From Mesorhizobium sp. B1-1-8 (GTDB lineage Bacteria > Pseudomonadota > Alphaproteobacteria > Rhizobiales > Rhizobiaceae), in the NCBI RefSeq assembly GCF_006442795.2, contig NZ_CP083956.1, positions 2,705,501 through 2,769,500 on the forward strand: 64,000 bases of DNA, read 5' to 3'. How positions within the stretch are numbered: position 1 is the stretch's first letter; each line of letters starts with the position of its first letter. The translations under genes and the position numbers were made by a program. The notes beneath the pieces are model-generated. The model was not told where the DNA came from. It made no database searches and saw nothing but the letters and a program-made list of their open reading frames with translations. This document shows, piece by piece, positions 1 to 7,937 of the stretch.

Positions 1-41
1 CGAAGCGCTCAGGCCAAGAGGGGTGCCAGCAATTTCGTCGC

Positions 42-725
42 TCAGGCGTGGGTCAGCGAGGACTGCTTGATGGCCGGTACCTTCTGTCTGCCGAAGGCGC
101 GCAGGAAGGTGTGAACGCCATTTGTCGCCGACTGCAGCACCTCGTGCTCTGTCGGCGTGCCGCCAAGCATGAAAATTATCTGCAGCTCCGCGTTCACGAG
201 CGCCAGGAACTGGCGCGCCGCTACATCCGGATCCTCGATCGAGAGGTGGCCGGCATAAGCGAGCCGGGCGAAGCGGGCGGCAAGCGCCGACCAGGTCCGG
301 CCAGGGCCTCGTTCGCGCCACTCGGCAAAGAGCTCGGGATAGCGCCCGCCTTCGGCCTGGATCAGCTTTCGCAGGAAACGGCCGTCGCGGCTGCAGATGC
401 AATTTTGGTTCATGCGCACGGCAAAGGCGATCAGGTCGGCCTCGAGATCGCGCGGCTGGTCGGGGAAGGTGGCGATGGTGGCGAAGATGCCGGCATTGCA
501 CCGTTCCGTCAGGTCGCGCACGACCGCCATGAAGAGCTTTTCCTTGTCGCCATGGTGATTGTAGACGGTCTGGCGCGAGACGCCCGCCTCGGCGGCGATC
601 AGGTCGATATTGGCGCCGGCATAACCTTCGCGGCAGAAAACGGAAGCGGCGGCGTCGACCACCGAGATGCGCTTGGCCTCGTGGCTGCGTGGCGGGAAGG
701 TGTCAGGAGAGACACTCGATTTCAT
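42..725 (-). CDS. TetR/AcrR family transcriptional regulator
   Basis: 227-residue protein. The N-terminal helix-turn-helix lies at about residues 36-65 and includes the typical stretch AGVSRQTVYNHHGDKEKL. The C-terminal half is the variable ligand-binding and dimerisation domain. The start is the ATG at 725. The gene is divergent from the drug-efflux gene at 964, and an 18-bp imperfect palindrome (754-771) sits under the overlapping promoters. That fits a local repressor controlling itself and the pump. The inducer cannot be told from sequence. Family call is strong; target is inference. Confidence 0.9.
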   Translation of the reverse strand: MKSSVSPDTFPPRSHEAKRISVVDAAASVFCREGYAGANIDLIAAEAGVSRQTVYNHHGDKEKLFMAVVRDLTERCNAGIFATIATFPDQPRDLEADLIAFAVRMNQNCICSRDGRFLRKLIQAEGGRYPELFAEWRERGPGRTWSALAARFARLAYAGHLSIEDPDVAARQFLALVNAELQIIFMLGGTPTEHEVLQSATNGVHTFLRAFGRQKVPAIKQSSLTHA

Positions 726-732
726 GAAAAAC

Positions 733-774
733 TATATAGCGGTGATTGACGAGTTGGACAAGACTGTCTAAATT
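733..774. promoter_or_regulatory. Overlapping divergent promoters with TetR-like operator
   Basis: Plus strand: TTGACG (746-751), 17-nt spacer, TAAATT (769-774), reading toward the efflux gene. Minus strand: TTGTCC (761-756), 17-nt spacer, TATATA (738-733), reading toward tetR. The two share DNA. Positions 754-771 read TTGGACA-AGAC-TGTCTAA, arms that are inverted repeats with one mismatch. The site covers the tetR -35 and the spacer and -10 of the pump promoter, as expected for a TetR operator repressing both genes. Confidence 0.6.
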
Positions 775-809
775 TGTGGACACAATAAAATGGCAATCCG
801 CGCCTCTTG

Positions 810-871
810 GACGAATAAATTCGCTTTGAAGAGACGAATAAATTCGCTCTCAAGAGACGAATAAATTCGCT
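810..871 (+). repeat. Three tandem 23-bp repeats in the efflux-gene leader
   Basis: The 15-mer ACGAATAAATTCGCT occurs at 811-825, 834-848 and 857-871, an exact 23-bp period. Each copy contains the inverted repeat CGAAT-AA-ATTCG. Between copies, ATTCG of one can pair with CGAAT of the next. The second interval (843-863) can fold as a hairpin capped by TCAA. The array lies downstream of the predicted -10 (769-774), so in the 5' leader of the pump mRNA. It may be a protein-binding array or an RNA structure. Confidence 0.75.
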
Positions 872-963
872 CTCTGATGTCGGGTTTCCATGGGATGGAA
901 CGTCCTGGGGTTAGACGCCGGTTCTTTTCGCCGCGGCAAACCAGATCCGAAAGAAGCGCTATC

Positions 964-2169
964 ATGAGTCCCAAATTCCTCCGCATCGCGGTCGTGCTCG
1001 GCTTGTTGTCCGCAATCGGCCCCTTCGCCATCGACATGTATCTCCCCGCGCTGCCCTCGATCGGCGAGGATCTCAAGGCCGGCACCGCTGCCGTGCAGAT
1101 GAGCCTTCTGATCTTCTTCCTGTCGATGGGCTTCGGCCAGATCGTCGTCGGGCCCATCTCCGACATGGTCGGCCGCAAGTTGCCGCTCTATGGCGGCCTG
1201 GCGCTGTTCATGGTCGGCGGGGTCGGCTCGGCGATGGCGCCGACCATCGAGTGGCTGATCGCCTTCCGCTTCCTGCAGGGCCTCGGCGCCAGCGCCGGCA
1301 TGGCCATACCGCGCGCCATCGTGCGCGACCTGCACACTGGCAACGAGGCCGCCAAGCTGATGTCGCTGCTGATGCTGGTGTTTTCGGTGTCGCCGATCCT
1401 GGCGCCACTGACCGGCAGCCAGATCATCGAGAATTTCGGCTGGCGCGCCGTGTTCTGGACGGTGACGGGCGCCGCGGTACTGGCCACCATCCTGCTCGCG
1501 ACCTCGCTCAAGGAAACGCGACCGGTCGAGGAGCGCGCCGGCTCGTCCTTCGGCACGGCGCTTGCCGGCTACCGGTTCCTGATGGGCGACCGCAACTTCC
1601 TCGGGCTGACGGCGATCGCCGGCTTCGGCATCGCCAGCTTCTTCGTCTACCTGTCGAGCTCGTCCTTCATCCTGATCGATCATTATGGGCTGTCGCCGTC
1701 GGTCTACAGCGTGTTCTTCTCGATAAATGCGGTGGCCTTCATCGGCATGTCGCAGCTGACCGGAATGCTAGCGGAGCGGTTCGGGCTGAAGCGCGTCGTC
1801 TGGGTAGCGGTGACGGGTTATGCCACGACGATGGTGGCGCTGTTCGCGATCATGGCTTCCGGCGTCGACCGGCTCGATGTGATGGCCGCGCTGCTCTTCG
1901 TCGGCTACGGCTTTCTTGGCCTGGTCATTCCGACGACCTCGGTTCTGGCCATGGAGGAGCATGGCGAGATCGCCGGCACCGCCTCGGCGTTGATGGGCAC
2001 GCTGCATTTCGCCATCGGCGCGCTCGCCATGGGCGTCGCCGGCATCTTCTTCGACGGCACGCCGTTGCCGATGGTTGCCGGCATCACGCTCTGTGCGGTG
2101 ATCTCGTTCACGCTGGCCAAGGTCACGCTTGGCCGTGCGCGGGAAACGGTGGAAGCGCCAGCGGAGTAA
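964..2169 (+). CDS. Bcr/CflA-type multidrug efflux MFS transporter
   Basis: 401 residues from the ATG at 964. That start gives the usual short N-terminus followed by a first membrane helix (LRIAVVLGLLSAIGPFAIDM); an upstream in-frame ATG at 877 would add an atypical basic extension and lie only a few bases past the leader repeats. About 12 hydrophobic segments are present, and the motif-A-like loop GPISDMVGRK follows TM2. The IDMYLPALP motif is typical of Bcr/CflA proton antiporters in the inner membrane. It is divergent from tetR and followed by a strong terminator. Substrate unknown. Confidence 0.9.
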   Translation: MSPKFLRIAVVLGLLSAIGPFAIDMYLPALPSIGEDLKAGTAAVQMSLLIFFLSMGFGQIVVGPISDMVGRKLPLYGGLALFMVGGVGSAMAPTIEWLIAFRFLQGLGASAGMAIPRAIVRDLHTGNEAAKLMSLLMLVFSVSPILAPLTGSQIIENFGWRAVFWTVTGAAVLATILLATSLKETRPVEERAGSSFGTALAGYRFLMGDRNFLGLTAIAGFGIASFFVYLSSSSFILIDHYGLSPSVYSVFFSINAVAFIGMSQLTGMLAERFGLKRVVWVAVTGYATTMVALFAIMASGVDRLDVMAALLFVGYGFLGLVIPTTSVLAMEEHGEIAGTASALMGTLHFAIGALAMGVAGIFFDGTPLPMVAGITLCAVISFTLAKVTLGRARETVEAPAE

Positions 2170-2172
2170 AGC

Positions 2173-2212
2173 ATCATGAAAAAGGCCGGGCCTGCCGGGC
2201 CTTTTTCATGAT
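2173..2212 (+). terminator. Rho-independent terminator of the efflux gene
   Basis: A perfect 15-bp inverted repeat (2173-2187 with 2198-2212) has a GGCC-rich top and a run of five T in the right arm. It starts 4 nt after the efflux stop codon. It is symmetric enough to act also on transcripts leaving ssrA on the minus strand. Confidence 0.85.
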
Positions 2213-2269
2213 CGCGAGAGTTTCAGGACCGCAGGCCGTTCGGTTGAACGGCGGCGGGGGGCATAAAAG

Positions 2270-2600
2270 AGGGGGAAGGTGGAGGTTTCTGTTGCCAGGT
2301 ACCTCCGAACCCCGCCTAGAAGTGCGAACCCCTAGGGCTTGATTTGAAGCGTTCGCGCCGCATTAAGCAGCGAGACGAGCTTCCGCATAGTTGTCGTTGG
2401 CAACTATAAGTTTAGCCCGATAACGGTGGTACAATGCCGGGCAAAAGTACGATCTTTACACCTTCGTCGATCCTATTTCGCCCCCAGCAAAAGCCGCTCC
2501 TTTTGAACGAGCGGTTTTTGGTGGAGGCGCCGGGTACCGCCCCCGGGTCCGAACGGCTTATTTCATCGCCTGTTTATCGCCATAGTCGGTCAAGCCGACA
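2270..2600 (-). ncRNA. ssrA: Transfer-messenger RNA, circularly permuted two-piece form
   Basis: Read on the minus strand, 2401-2363 encodes ANDNYAEARLAA then a stop, a degradation tag of the rhizobial type. The 5' end of the coding piece (2485) begins GGGGGCG and pairs over 7 bp with CGCCTCC at the end of the acceptor piece, which finishes in an encoded CCA (2521-2519). The acceptor piece is therefore upstream of the coding piece, with a 33-nt hairpin-forming spacer between them (2518-2486) that would be removed. This is the permuted arrangement known in alphaproteobacteria. A -10-like TATATT (2611-2606) places the 5' end near 2600. The 3' end near 2270 is approximate. tmRNA rescues stalled ribosomes and tags their products for proteolysis. 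Confidence 0.93.
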
Positions 2601-2806
2601 AAGCGAATATAGGAACCCGTCATGGAAAATGAAAGGCCGCATCCGACTTTGTCCCTATGTCAAAATGGACCCGCCGAGGGTTGACTTGCTCGCGCGCTCA
2701 ACCGAAGCTTCGCAGGCGGTGAGGAGTTTCAGACCTAGCGCGTAGGTTGCGTAGCGCGCCACAGCCCTCATCGATCGGATCCGTGGCGCCGACGAGGGGA
2801 AGTTTG

Positions 2807-3118
2807 ATGGCCGACTATCTTGCGGATGTGAAGAAATACGACGCCGGCGCCAGCGCCGATGCGGTCGAGAAGATCGTCAAGCATCTGGGCATCGCGCTCA
2901 GGAACCGCGATTCCTCGTTGGTGTCCTGCACGGATCCGAAGGAGCTCGAGCGGGTCCGGGAAAGCTGGGTTGCCAAGAAACTCGGTGTTGCCGACGCCGG
3001 CAAGGCGGATGCCTCGATCGAGAAAGTCTGCAAGGCAATGGCGGCCGACCACACCAAGAACCGGGTGACGTTCTATTATCTGGTGGCGAAGGATCTCGGC
3101 AAGCTGGGTTCGCTCTGA
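2807..3118 (+). CDS. DUF2853 family protein
   Basis: 103-residue small soluble protein matching the DUF2853 pattern (start [12 protein letters not shown], end [13 protein letters not shown]). The ATG at 2807 is preceded by a good ribosome site (GAGGGGAAG); an in-frame upstream start at 2747 lacks one. The protein is mostly helical with no membrane segment or signal peptide. Function is not known for the family. It stands alone between ssrA and thyA. Confidence 0.8.
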   Translation: MADYLADVKKYDAGASADAVEKIVKHLGIALRNRDSSLVSCTDPKELERVRESWVAKKLGVADAGKADASIEKVCKAMAADHTKNRVTFYYLVAKDLGKLGSL

Positions 3119-3257
3119 ACCAATACCGCCACGGCCGCCGGCGACATCGTGCCGGCGCCGTCCCCCATCCGAACGCGATCCGCGCACGGTTTTGGTGTGT
3201 TCGGCCGGCGGTTGGTCGGCTATTATGGCCGGCGATCCCGAATCGAGGGCGAAGCCG

Positions 3258-4052
3258 ATGCGCCAATATCTCGACCTGTTGAAGCATGTGCTGGAGAACG
3301 GCGCCGATCGCGGCGACCGCACCGGCACCGGCACGCGCTCCGTGTTCGGCTGCCAGATGCGCTTCGACCTGTCGCGCGGCTTTCCCGTCACCACCACCAA
3401 GAAGCTGCATCTGAAATCGATCATCCACGAGCTTTTGTGGTTCCTGGCCGGCGACACCAATGTCAAATATCTCAACGACAACGGCGTCACCATCTGGGAC
3501 GAATGGGCCGACAAAAATGGCGATCTCGGTCCAGTCTACGGCAAGCAATGGCGTTCATGGCCGGACGGACATGGCGGCGGGATCGACCAGATCGCGGGCC
3601 TTCTCATGGAGATACGCAAGAATCCCAATTCGCGCCGGCTGATCGTCTCGGCCTGGAATCCGGCCGAAGTCGAGGCGATGGCGCTGCCGCCCTGTCATTG
3701 CCTGTTCCAGTTCTACGTCTCGGAAGGCAGGCTTTCCTGCCAGCTCTACCAACGCTCGGCCGATATTTTCCTCGGCGTGCCGTTCAACATCGCCTCCTAC
3801 GCCCTGTTGACGCTTATGGTGGCGCAGGTGACCGGGCTCAAGCCCGGCGATTTCGTCCATACGCTGGGCGACGCGCATCTCTACGCGAACCATTTCGAGC
3901 AGGCGCGCGAACAGCTTGGGCGCACGCCGAAGCCGCTGCCGACGATGTGGATCAACCCGGAGGTGAAGGACCTCTTTGCCTTCCGCTTCGAGGATTTCCG
4001 CCTCGAAAATTACGTCGCCGACGCCAACATCAAGGCGCCGATCGCGGTATGA
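3258..4052 (+). CDS. thyA: Thymidylate synthase
   Basis: 264 residues, the same length as E. coli ThyA, from the ATG at 3258 ([15 protein letters not shown]). An in-frame ATG at 3225 would add 11 residues. The active-site cysteine is in [10 protein letters not shown]. The dUMP-binding stretch [19 protein letters not shown] and the motif [11 protein letters not shown] are present. The enzyme converts dUMP and methylene-THF to dTMP and dihydrofolate in the cytosol. folA, which recycles dihydrofolate, lies about 6 kb downstream on the same strand, separated by the HEPN pair, the mod genes and cobF. Confidence 0.97.
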   Translation: MRQYLDLLKHVLENGADRGDRTGTGTRSVFGCQMRFDLSRGFPVTTTKKLHLKSIIHELLWFLAGDTNVKYLNDNGVTIWDEWADKNGDLGPVYGKQWRSWPDGHGGGIDQIAGLLMEIRKNPNSRRLIVSAWNPAEVEAMALPPCHCLFQFYVSEGRLSCQLYQRSADIFLGVPFNIASYALLTLMVAQVTGLKPGDFVHTLGDAHLYANHFEQAREQLGRTPKPLPTMWINPEVKDLFAFRFEDFRLENYVADANIKAPIAV

Positions 4053-4468
4053 CGCTGGAAAGGACCACGCTCCAGGCGATCGCCAACGCAAAGCTGCAAG
4101 ACGCAGAGCTTTTATTTCAAAACGAGCGCTACTCGAACGCCTACTATCTCTTCGGCTATGCCGCAGAGATTGCCATCAAGTCGCGTATTTCGAGGCTTTT
4201 TCAATCTGATACGATTCCTGACAAGAAATTCGTCCAAGATATTCATAGCCATGATCTCAACAGGCTTATAGGGTTGGCTGGTTTGTCTGCAGATCTCACC
4301 GAAAGCCGGATCGCATCGCCGGTTTTCGATGGCCATTGGTCGGCAGTCTCAGATTGGAATGAGGCTTCTCGCTACGATATAATAGATGTGTTTGAGGCGA
4401 CGGCGATGCGAAACGCCATGGTCGACGAAGTGCAAGGAATATTCAGATGGCTTCAGGAGCGTTGGTAA
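4049..4468 (+). CDS. HEPN-like domain protein
   Basis: 139 residues, starting at an ATG that overlaps the thyA stop (ATGA). The segment [22 protein letters not shown] resembles the helical core of HEPN proteins (my reading of residues about 17-38; the sequence has [18 protein letters not shown]). I see no R-x4-6-H catalytic motif, so a classical HEPN RNase activity is not supported. Base composition is less GC-rich than thyA, especially after 4200. It overlaps the next gene by 22 bp, so the two are probably one unit and possibly acquired. Function unknown; HEPN assignment is moderate. Confidence 0.6.
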   Translation: MTLERTTLQAIANAKLQDAELLFQNERYSNAYYLFGYAAEIAIKSRISRLFQSDTIPDKKFVQDIHSHDLNRLIGLAGLSADLTESRIASPVFDGHWSAVSDWNEASRYDIIDVFEATAMRNAMVDEVQGIFRWLQERW

Positions 4469-4842
4469 GGACCGACATCGATGCCGGCATCAACTTAATT
4501 CGTGCTCTTGACGAAAAAGGTTTTGGGGTTGCGGCCGCGCTCTGGTTGTACAACAGCGATGTCGACAATTGGCGTATGATTATAGCGTATCGCGGCCCTC
4601 GAAAGGACCTTGAAAAAAAATACCTCGATGCGGCAACTATTGCCGCTGATTGGCGCAACTTACATCCAGAGGAATCAATTTTAGATCTTAGTAAGGTAAA
4701 AATAACATCGGCGGACGACCGGCTTATCGCCGGTTTAGGTATTGCAATGCGAGTTGATGGTCTTGGTGAAGTGCGATTTTCCCACAACACCATCAACGGC
4801 ATATATGTCGAAGACGCCTTGATCCACAGGCTTGCCGCCTGA
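4447..4842 (+). CDS. Hypothetical protein, partner of the HEPN-like gene
   Basis: 131 residues, not recognised. It starts at an ATG inside the preceding HEPN-like gene (22-bp overlap), behind AATATTCAG, with no strong ribosome site, suggesting translational coupling. The sequence has aromatic-rich segments (LWLYNSDVDNWRMIIAY) and no membrane segment. It does not show the GSxxxG nucleotidyltransferase motif expected of the MNT antitoxins that often pair with HEPN toxins. The codons are AT-richer than the surrounding chromosome. A two-gene toxin-antitoxin or defence role is only a hypothesis. Confidence 0.55.
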   Translation: MASGALVRTDIDAGINLIRALDEKGFGVAAALWLYNSDVDNWRMIIAYRGPRKDLEKKYLDAATIAADWRNLHPEESILDLSKVKITSADDRLIAGLGIAMRVDGLGEVRFSHNTINGIYVEDALIHRLAA

Positions 4843-4855
4843 GCCACTGACGTGC

Positions 4856-5064
4856 TCAGTCGATACCGACCATCACGTCCGATGCCTTGATCACGGCATA
4901 AGCGGCTTGCCCATTTCCAGCTTGAGGTCGGCGGCCGCCTCGTTGGTGATCGAGACGGTGACGATGGCGCCGCCTCCGATATCGATCTTGACATGCGAGG
5001 TGGTCGCTCCCTTGACGATCTCGGTGATCGTTCCCTTGAGCATGTTGCGGGCGCTGATCTTCAT
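4856..5064 (-). pseudogene. Mop-type molybdopterin-binding protein, frameshifted
   Basis: The start at 5064 has a strong ribosome site (AGGAGAG). The first part reads MKISARNMLKGTITEIVKG and continues as a typical Mop/TOBE domain of about 70 residues. The original frame stops at 4891 after KPLMP. In another frame, from about 4905, the sequence continues AYAVIKASDVMVGID then stop at 4856, exactly the expected C-terminus of the family. One missing base near 4903-4906 explains this. It is either a real mutation or a sequencing error. Intact, it would bind molybdate next to the mod transporter. Confidence 0.8.
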
Positions 5065-5158
5065 GCGTCTCTCCTGACCTTCGCTGTGTCTGCTGGCTTC
5101 ATCGTAGGCTGCGAAGATCCCGCCGTACAATGCGCGCAACAGGTGAAAAGCCTTCCTT

Positions 5159-5182
5159 TGTTATATTCATCCGGATATATCG
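5159..5182. promoter_or_regulatory. Candidate ModE-like operator upstream of modA
   Basis: TGTTATAT and ATATATCG face each other across 8 nt, about 50 bp before the modA start. The TATAT cores are symmetric and resemble known ModE boxes, which are built from inverted TATAT-rich halves near molybdate-transport promoters. The outer bases do not match between arms, so this is a candidate only. The ModE-like regulator is encoded at 7938. Confidence 0.45.
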
Positions 5183-5230
5183 GTTGGCAGGCTTCGCGCC
5201 GATCGGCATTCAAACGCAGGAAGAGAGTTC

Positions 5231-6025
5231 ATGACGGGCAAAGGTTTTGGATTGAGAGCAATGGCCGTCGGCGGTTTCGCGGCGGCGCTGATGGCGGCGA
5301 TGCCGGCTGCCCATGCCGACGACAAGGTGATCGTGTTCGCTGCGGCCAGCCTCAAGGATGCGCTTGATGCGGTCAACAAGGCCTGCGAGCACGAGGTCGG
5401 CGAAGCCGCGACCATTTCCTATGCGGCGAGCTCGGCGCTTGCCAAACAGATCGAGGGCGGCGCGCCGGCCGACGTCTTCATCTCGGCCGACCTCGACTGG
5501 ATGAAGTATCTGTCGGACAAGAAGCTGACCAGGCCGGACACTGAAGTGAAGCTGCTCGGCAACCGGATCGTGCTGGTGGCGCCGAAGGACTCCACGGCCG
5601 AAATCAAGGTCGAGAAAGGCTTCGACCTCGCCAGGCTCATCGGCGATGGAAGGCTCGCCATGGGCGATTTCAAGGCCGTGCCGGCCGGCAAATATGGCAA
5701 GGCGGCGCTGGAATCGCTGGGCGTCTGGTCGTCGATCGAGAGCAAGGTGGCGCAGGCCGAGAACGTCCGCGCCGCGCTTAAGCTGGTCTCGACGGGCGAG
5801 GCCCCGCTCGGCATCGTCTACGCCACCGACGCGCATGCCGAGGAGGGCGTCAAGGTGGTCGGCACCTTCCCCGAGGATTCGCACCCGCCGATCATCTATC
5901 CGATTGCCCAGACGGCGGATTCGAAGGACAAGGATACGACCGCCTTCCTGAAGTGCGTCGAGTCCGGCAAGGCGGCGGACCTGTTCAAGGAGCAGGGTTT
6001 CACGGTGCTCACACCGAGCAATTGA
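5231..6025 (+). CDS. modA: Molybdate ABC transporter periplasmic binding protein
   Basis: 264 residues. A Sec signal peptide covers about residues 1-29, with cleavage likely after AHA. The mature protein opens with the ModA pattern DKVIVFAAASLKDAL and keeps SSALAKQIEGGAPADVFIS, which lines the oxyanion site in the family. It delivers molybdate (or tungstate) to ModBC. The start at 5231 follows GGAAGAG. It is the first gene of modABC, 19 bp before modB. Confidence 0.95.
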   Translation: MTGKGFGLRAMAVGGFAAALMAAMPAAHADDKVIVFAAASLKDALDAVNKACEHEVGEAATISYAASSALAKQIEGGAPADVFISADLDWMKYLSDKKLTRPDTEVKLLGNRIVLVAPKDSTAEIKVEKGFDLARLIGDGRLAMGDFKAVPAGKYGKAALESLGVWSSIESKVAQAENVRAALKLVSTGEAPLGIVYATDAHAEEGVKVVGTFPEDSHPPIIYPIAQTADSKDKDTTAFLKCVESGKAADLFKEQGFTVLTPSN

Positions 6026-6044
6026 GAAGGCCTTCAATCGCAAT

Positions 6045-6749
6045 ATGAATTGGCTGCTGGACCTCACTCCCGACGAATGGAATGCGGTCCGGCTGTCCAT
6101 CAAGGTGGCGACGGTGGCGATGATCGCCAGCCTGCCGCCAGGCATAGCGATCGCGCTGGTGCTGGCGCGTGGCCGGTTCTGGGGCAAGACCCTGCTCAAC
6201 GGGCTCGTGCACCTGCCGCTGATCCTGCCGCCGGTGGTTACCGGTTATCTTTTGCTGCTCACCTTCGGCAGGCGCGGGCCGGCGGGCGCCTTCCTTGCCG
6301 AGCATTTCGGGATCGTCTTTTCGTTCCGCTGGACGGGGGCGGCACTTGCCTGCGGCGTCATGGGTTTTCCGCTGATGGTGCGGGCGATCCGGTTGTCAAT
6401 CGAGGCGGTCGACCGCAAGATGGAGGCGGCTGCCGGCACGCTCGGCGCCAATCCGCTGTGGGTGTTCGGCACCATCACACTGCCGCTGATCCTGCCGGGC
6501 CTGATCGCCGGCGCCATCCTGTCCTTCGCCAAGGCGATGGGGGAGTTCGGCGCCACGATCACCTTCGTCTCCAACATCCCCAACGAGACGCAGACGCTGC
6601 CTTCGGCAATCTACACCTTCACCCAGGTGCCCGGCGGTGACGCCGGCGCGCTGAGGCTGACGCTGATTTCGATCGTCATCTCGATGGTCGCGCTCGTGGC
6701 CTCGGAGGTTCTGGCGCGGCGGGTGGGCAGGCGGATGGACATCGAATGA
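6045..6749 (+). CDS. modB: Molybdate ABC transporter permease
   Basis: 234 residues with five or six membrane helices. The cytoplasmic EAA loop that contacts the ATPase reads EAAAGTLGANPLWVF. The family usually has 220-230 residues. It forms the inner-membrane channel for molybdate. The stop overlaps the modC start by 4 nt (ATGA), indicating translational coupling. The ribosome site is weak, so the start at 6045 rests on length and on the conserved N-terminus. Confidence 0.95.
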   Translation: MNWLLDLTPDEWNAVRLSIKVATVAMIASLPPGIAIALVLARGRFWGKTLLNGLVHLPLILPPVVTGYLLLLTFGRRGPAGAFLAEHFGIVFSFRWTGAALACGVMGFPLMVRAIRLSIEAVDRKMEAAAGTLGANPLWVFGTITLPLILPGLIAGAILSFAKAMGEFGATITFVSNIPNETQTLPSAIYTFTQVPGGDAGALRLTLISIVISMVALVASEVLARRVGRRMDIE

Positions 6750-7858
6750 CGCTTGCGGTCGATATCCGCCACCGGCTGGGCGATTTCGCACTCGAGGCGA
6801 ATTTCGAGAGCGCCGGCCGGCTGACGGCGCTGTTCGGGCCGTCGGGCTCCGGCAAGTCGACGCTGATCAACCTGATCGCCGGGCTGATCCGCCCTGAAAA
6901 GGGGCGCATCGCTGCCGACGGCCGCGTGCTGGTCGACGTCGCCGCCGGCATCTTCGTGCCGGTGCACAAGCGGCGGATCGGCATGGTATTCCAGGACGCG
7001 CGGCTGTTCCCGCATATGAGCGTCGCCGGCAATTTGCGCTACGGCCGTTGGTTCACGCCATCAGCCGAGCGCTATGCCAATATCGACGCCGTGGTCGACC
7101 TGCTCGGCATTGGTCATCTGCTCGACCGGCGGCCGGCGAAACTGTCGGGCGGCGAAAAGCAGCGGGTGGCGATCGGCCGCGCCTTGCTTGCCAGCCCGAA
7201 GCTGCTGCTGATGGACGAGCCGCTGGCCTCGCTCGACGATGCGCGCAAGGCGGAGATCCTGCCCTATATCGAGCGGCTGCGCGACGAGACCAAGATCCCG
7301 ATCGTCTATGTCAGCCATTCCGTCGCCGAGGTGGCGCGGCTGGCCAGCGACGTCGTGGTGCTGGCGCAAGGCGAAGTCATGGCCTCCGGCCCGACCACTG
7401 CGATCATGCAGCGGCTCGACCTGCTGCCGGAGGCGGAGCGCGGCGAGGGCGGCGCGGTGCTGGACACCAGGGTGCTGCGCCATGACGAGGCCTTCGGCAT
7501 GAGCATCCTTGGCTCGCTGGCGGGCGAGATCCGTGTGCCGCGACTGGCGATACCGGCGGGCGCGCCGGTCCGCATCCGCATTCGTGCCCGCGATGTCATG
7601 ATCGCCACCCAACAGCCGGTCGGGCTCAGCGCGCTCAATATATTGGCGGGAACGATTACGGCGGTCAGGCCTGGCGTCGGGCCCACGGTGGAAATCGCCA
7701 TCGACTGCAACGGCGCAATCGTGCTGGCGCGCATTACAGAGCAGTCAAAGCAGACGCTGCGGCTGAAGCTTGGCGGCAAGGTCTTTGCGGTGATCAAGAC
7801 AGTGAGCTTCGACCAGGCAAACACCGGCGCAGGCCTCCCTGCCGAGGCCGATGGTTGA
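6746..7858 (+). CDS. modC: Molybdate ABC transporter ATP-binding protein
   Basis: 370 residues. Walker [10 protein letters not shown] is at 31-39, the ABC signature LSGGEKQ at 133-139 and Walker B LLLMDEP at 153-159. A C-terminal Mop/TOBE domain at about 298-362 is typical of ModC and can bind molybdate to regulate uptake. It energises ModB on the cytoplasmic face. It overlaps modB by 4 nt. Confidence 0.96.
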   Translation: MTLAVDIRHRLGDFALEANFESAGRLTALFGPSGSGKSTLINLIAGLIRPEKGRIAADGRVLVDVAAGIFVPVHKRRIGMVFQDARLFPHMSVAGNLRYGRWFTPSAERYANIDAVVDLLGIGHLLDRRPAKLSGGEKQRVAIGRALLASPKLLLMDEPLASLDDARKAEILPYIERLRDETKIPIVYVSHSVAEVARLASDVVVLAQGEVMASGPTTAIMQRLDLLPEAERGEGGAVLDTRVLRHDEAFGMSILGSLAGEIRVPRLAIPAGAPVRIRIRARDVMIATQQPVGLSALNILAGTITAVRPGVGPTVEIAIDCNGAIVLARITEQSKQTLRLKLGGKVFAVIKTVSFDQANTGAGLPAEADG

Positions 7859-7872
7859 CCAAAGGACAATGT

Positions 7873-7895
7873 CGCTATGTTGGTTTGGAATAGCG
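7873..7895. promoter_or_regulatory. Inverted repeat CGCTAT-N11-ATAGCG before the ModE-like gene
   Basis: A perfect 6-bp inverted repeat separated by 11 nt lies in the 79-bp gap between modC and the ModE-like gene. CGCTAT is the outer part of the ModE half-site described in enterobacteria. It may be an autoregulatory site. There is no experimental support, and the symmetric spacing differs from the site before modA. Confidence 0.4.
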
Positions 7896-7937
7896 CCAGG
7901 GCCGCAGAGGAGGTAATCTGATCGCGGAGGAGCAGAG

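Noticed and set aside
48..749. 233-codon open frame on the plus strand
   Set aside because: It is the shadow of the tetR gene; no ribosome site or recognisable family, and GC-rich genes here routinely leave open antisense frames.
2434..2745. 103-codon open frame over the tmRNA gene
   Set aside because: It crosses the tmRNA acceptor and coding pieces on the opposite strand and has no homology I recognise.
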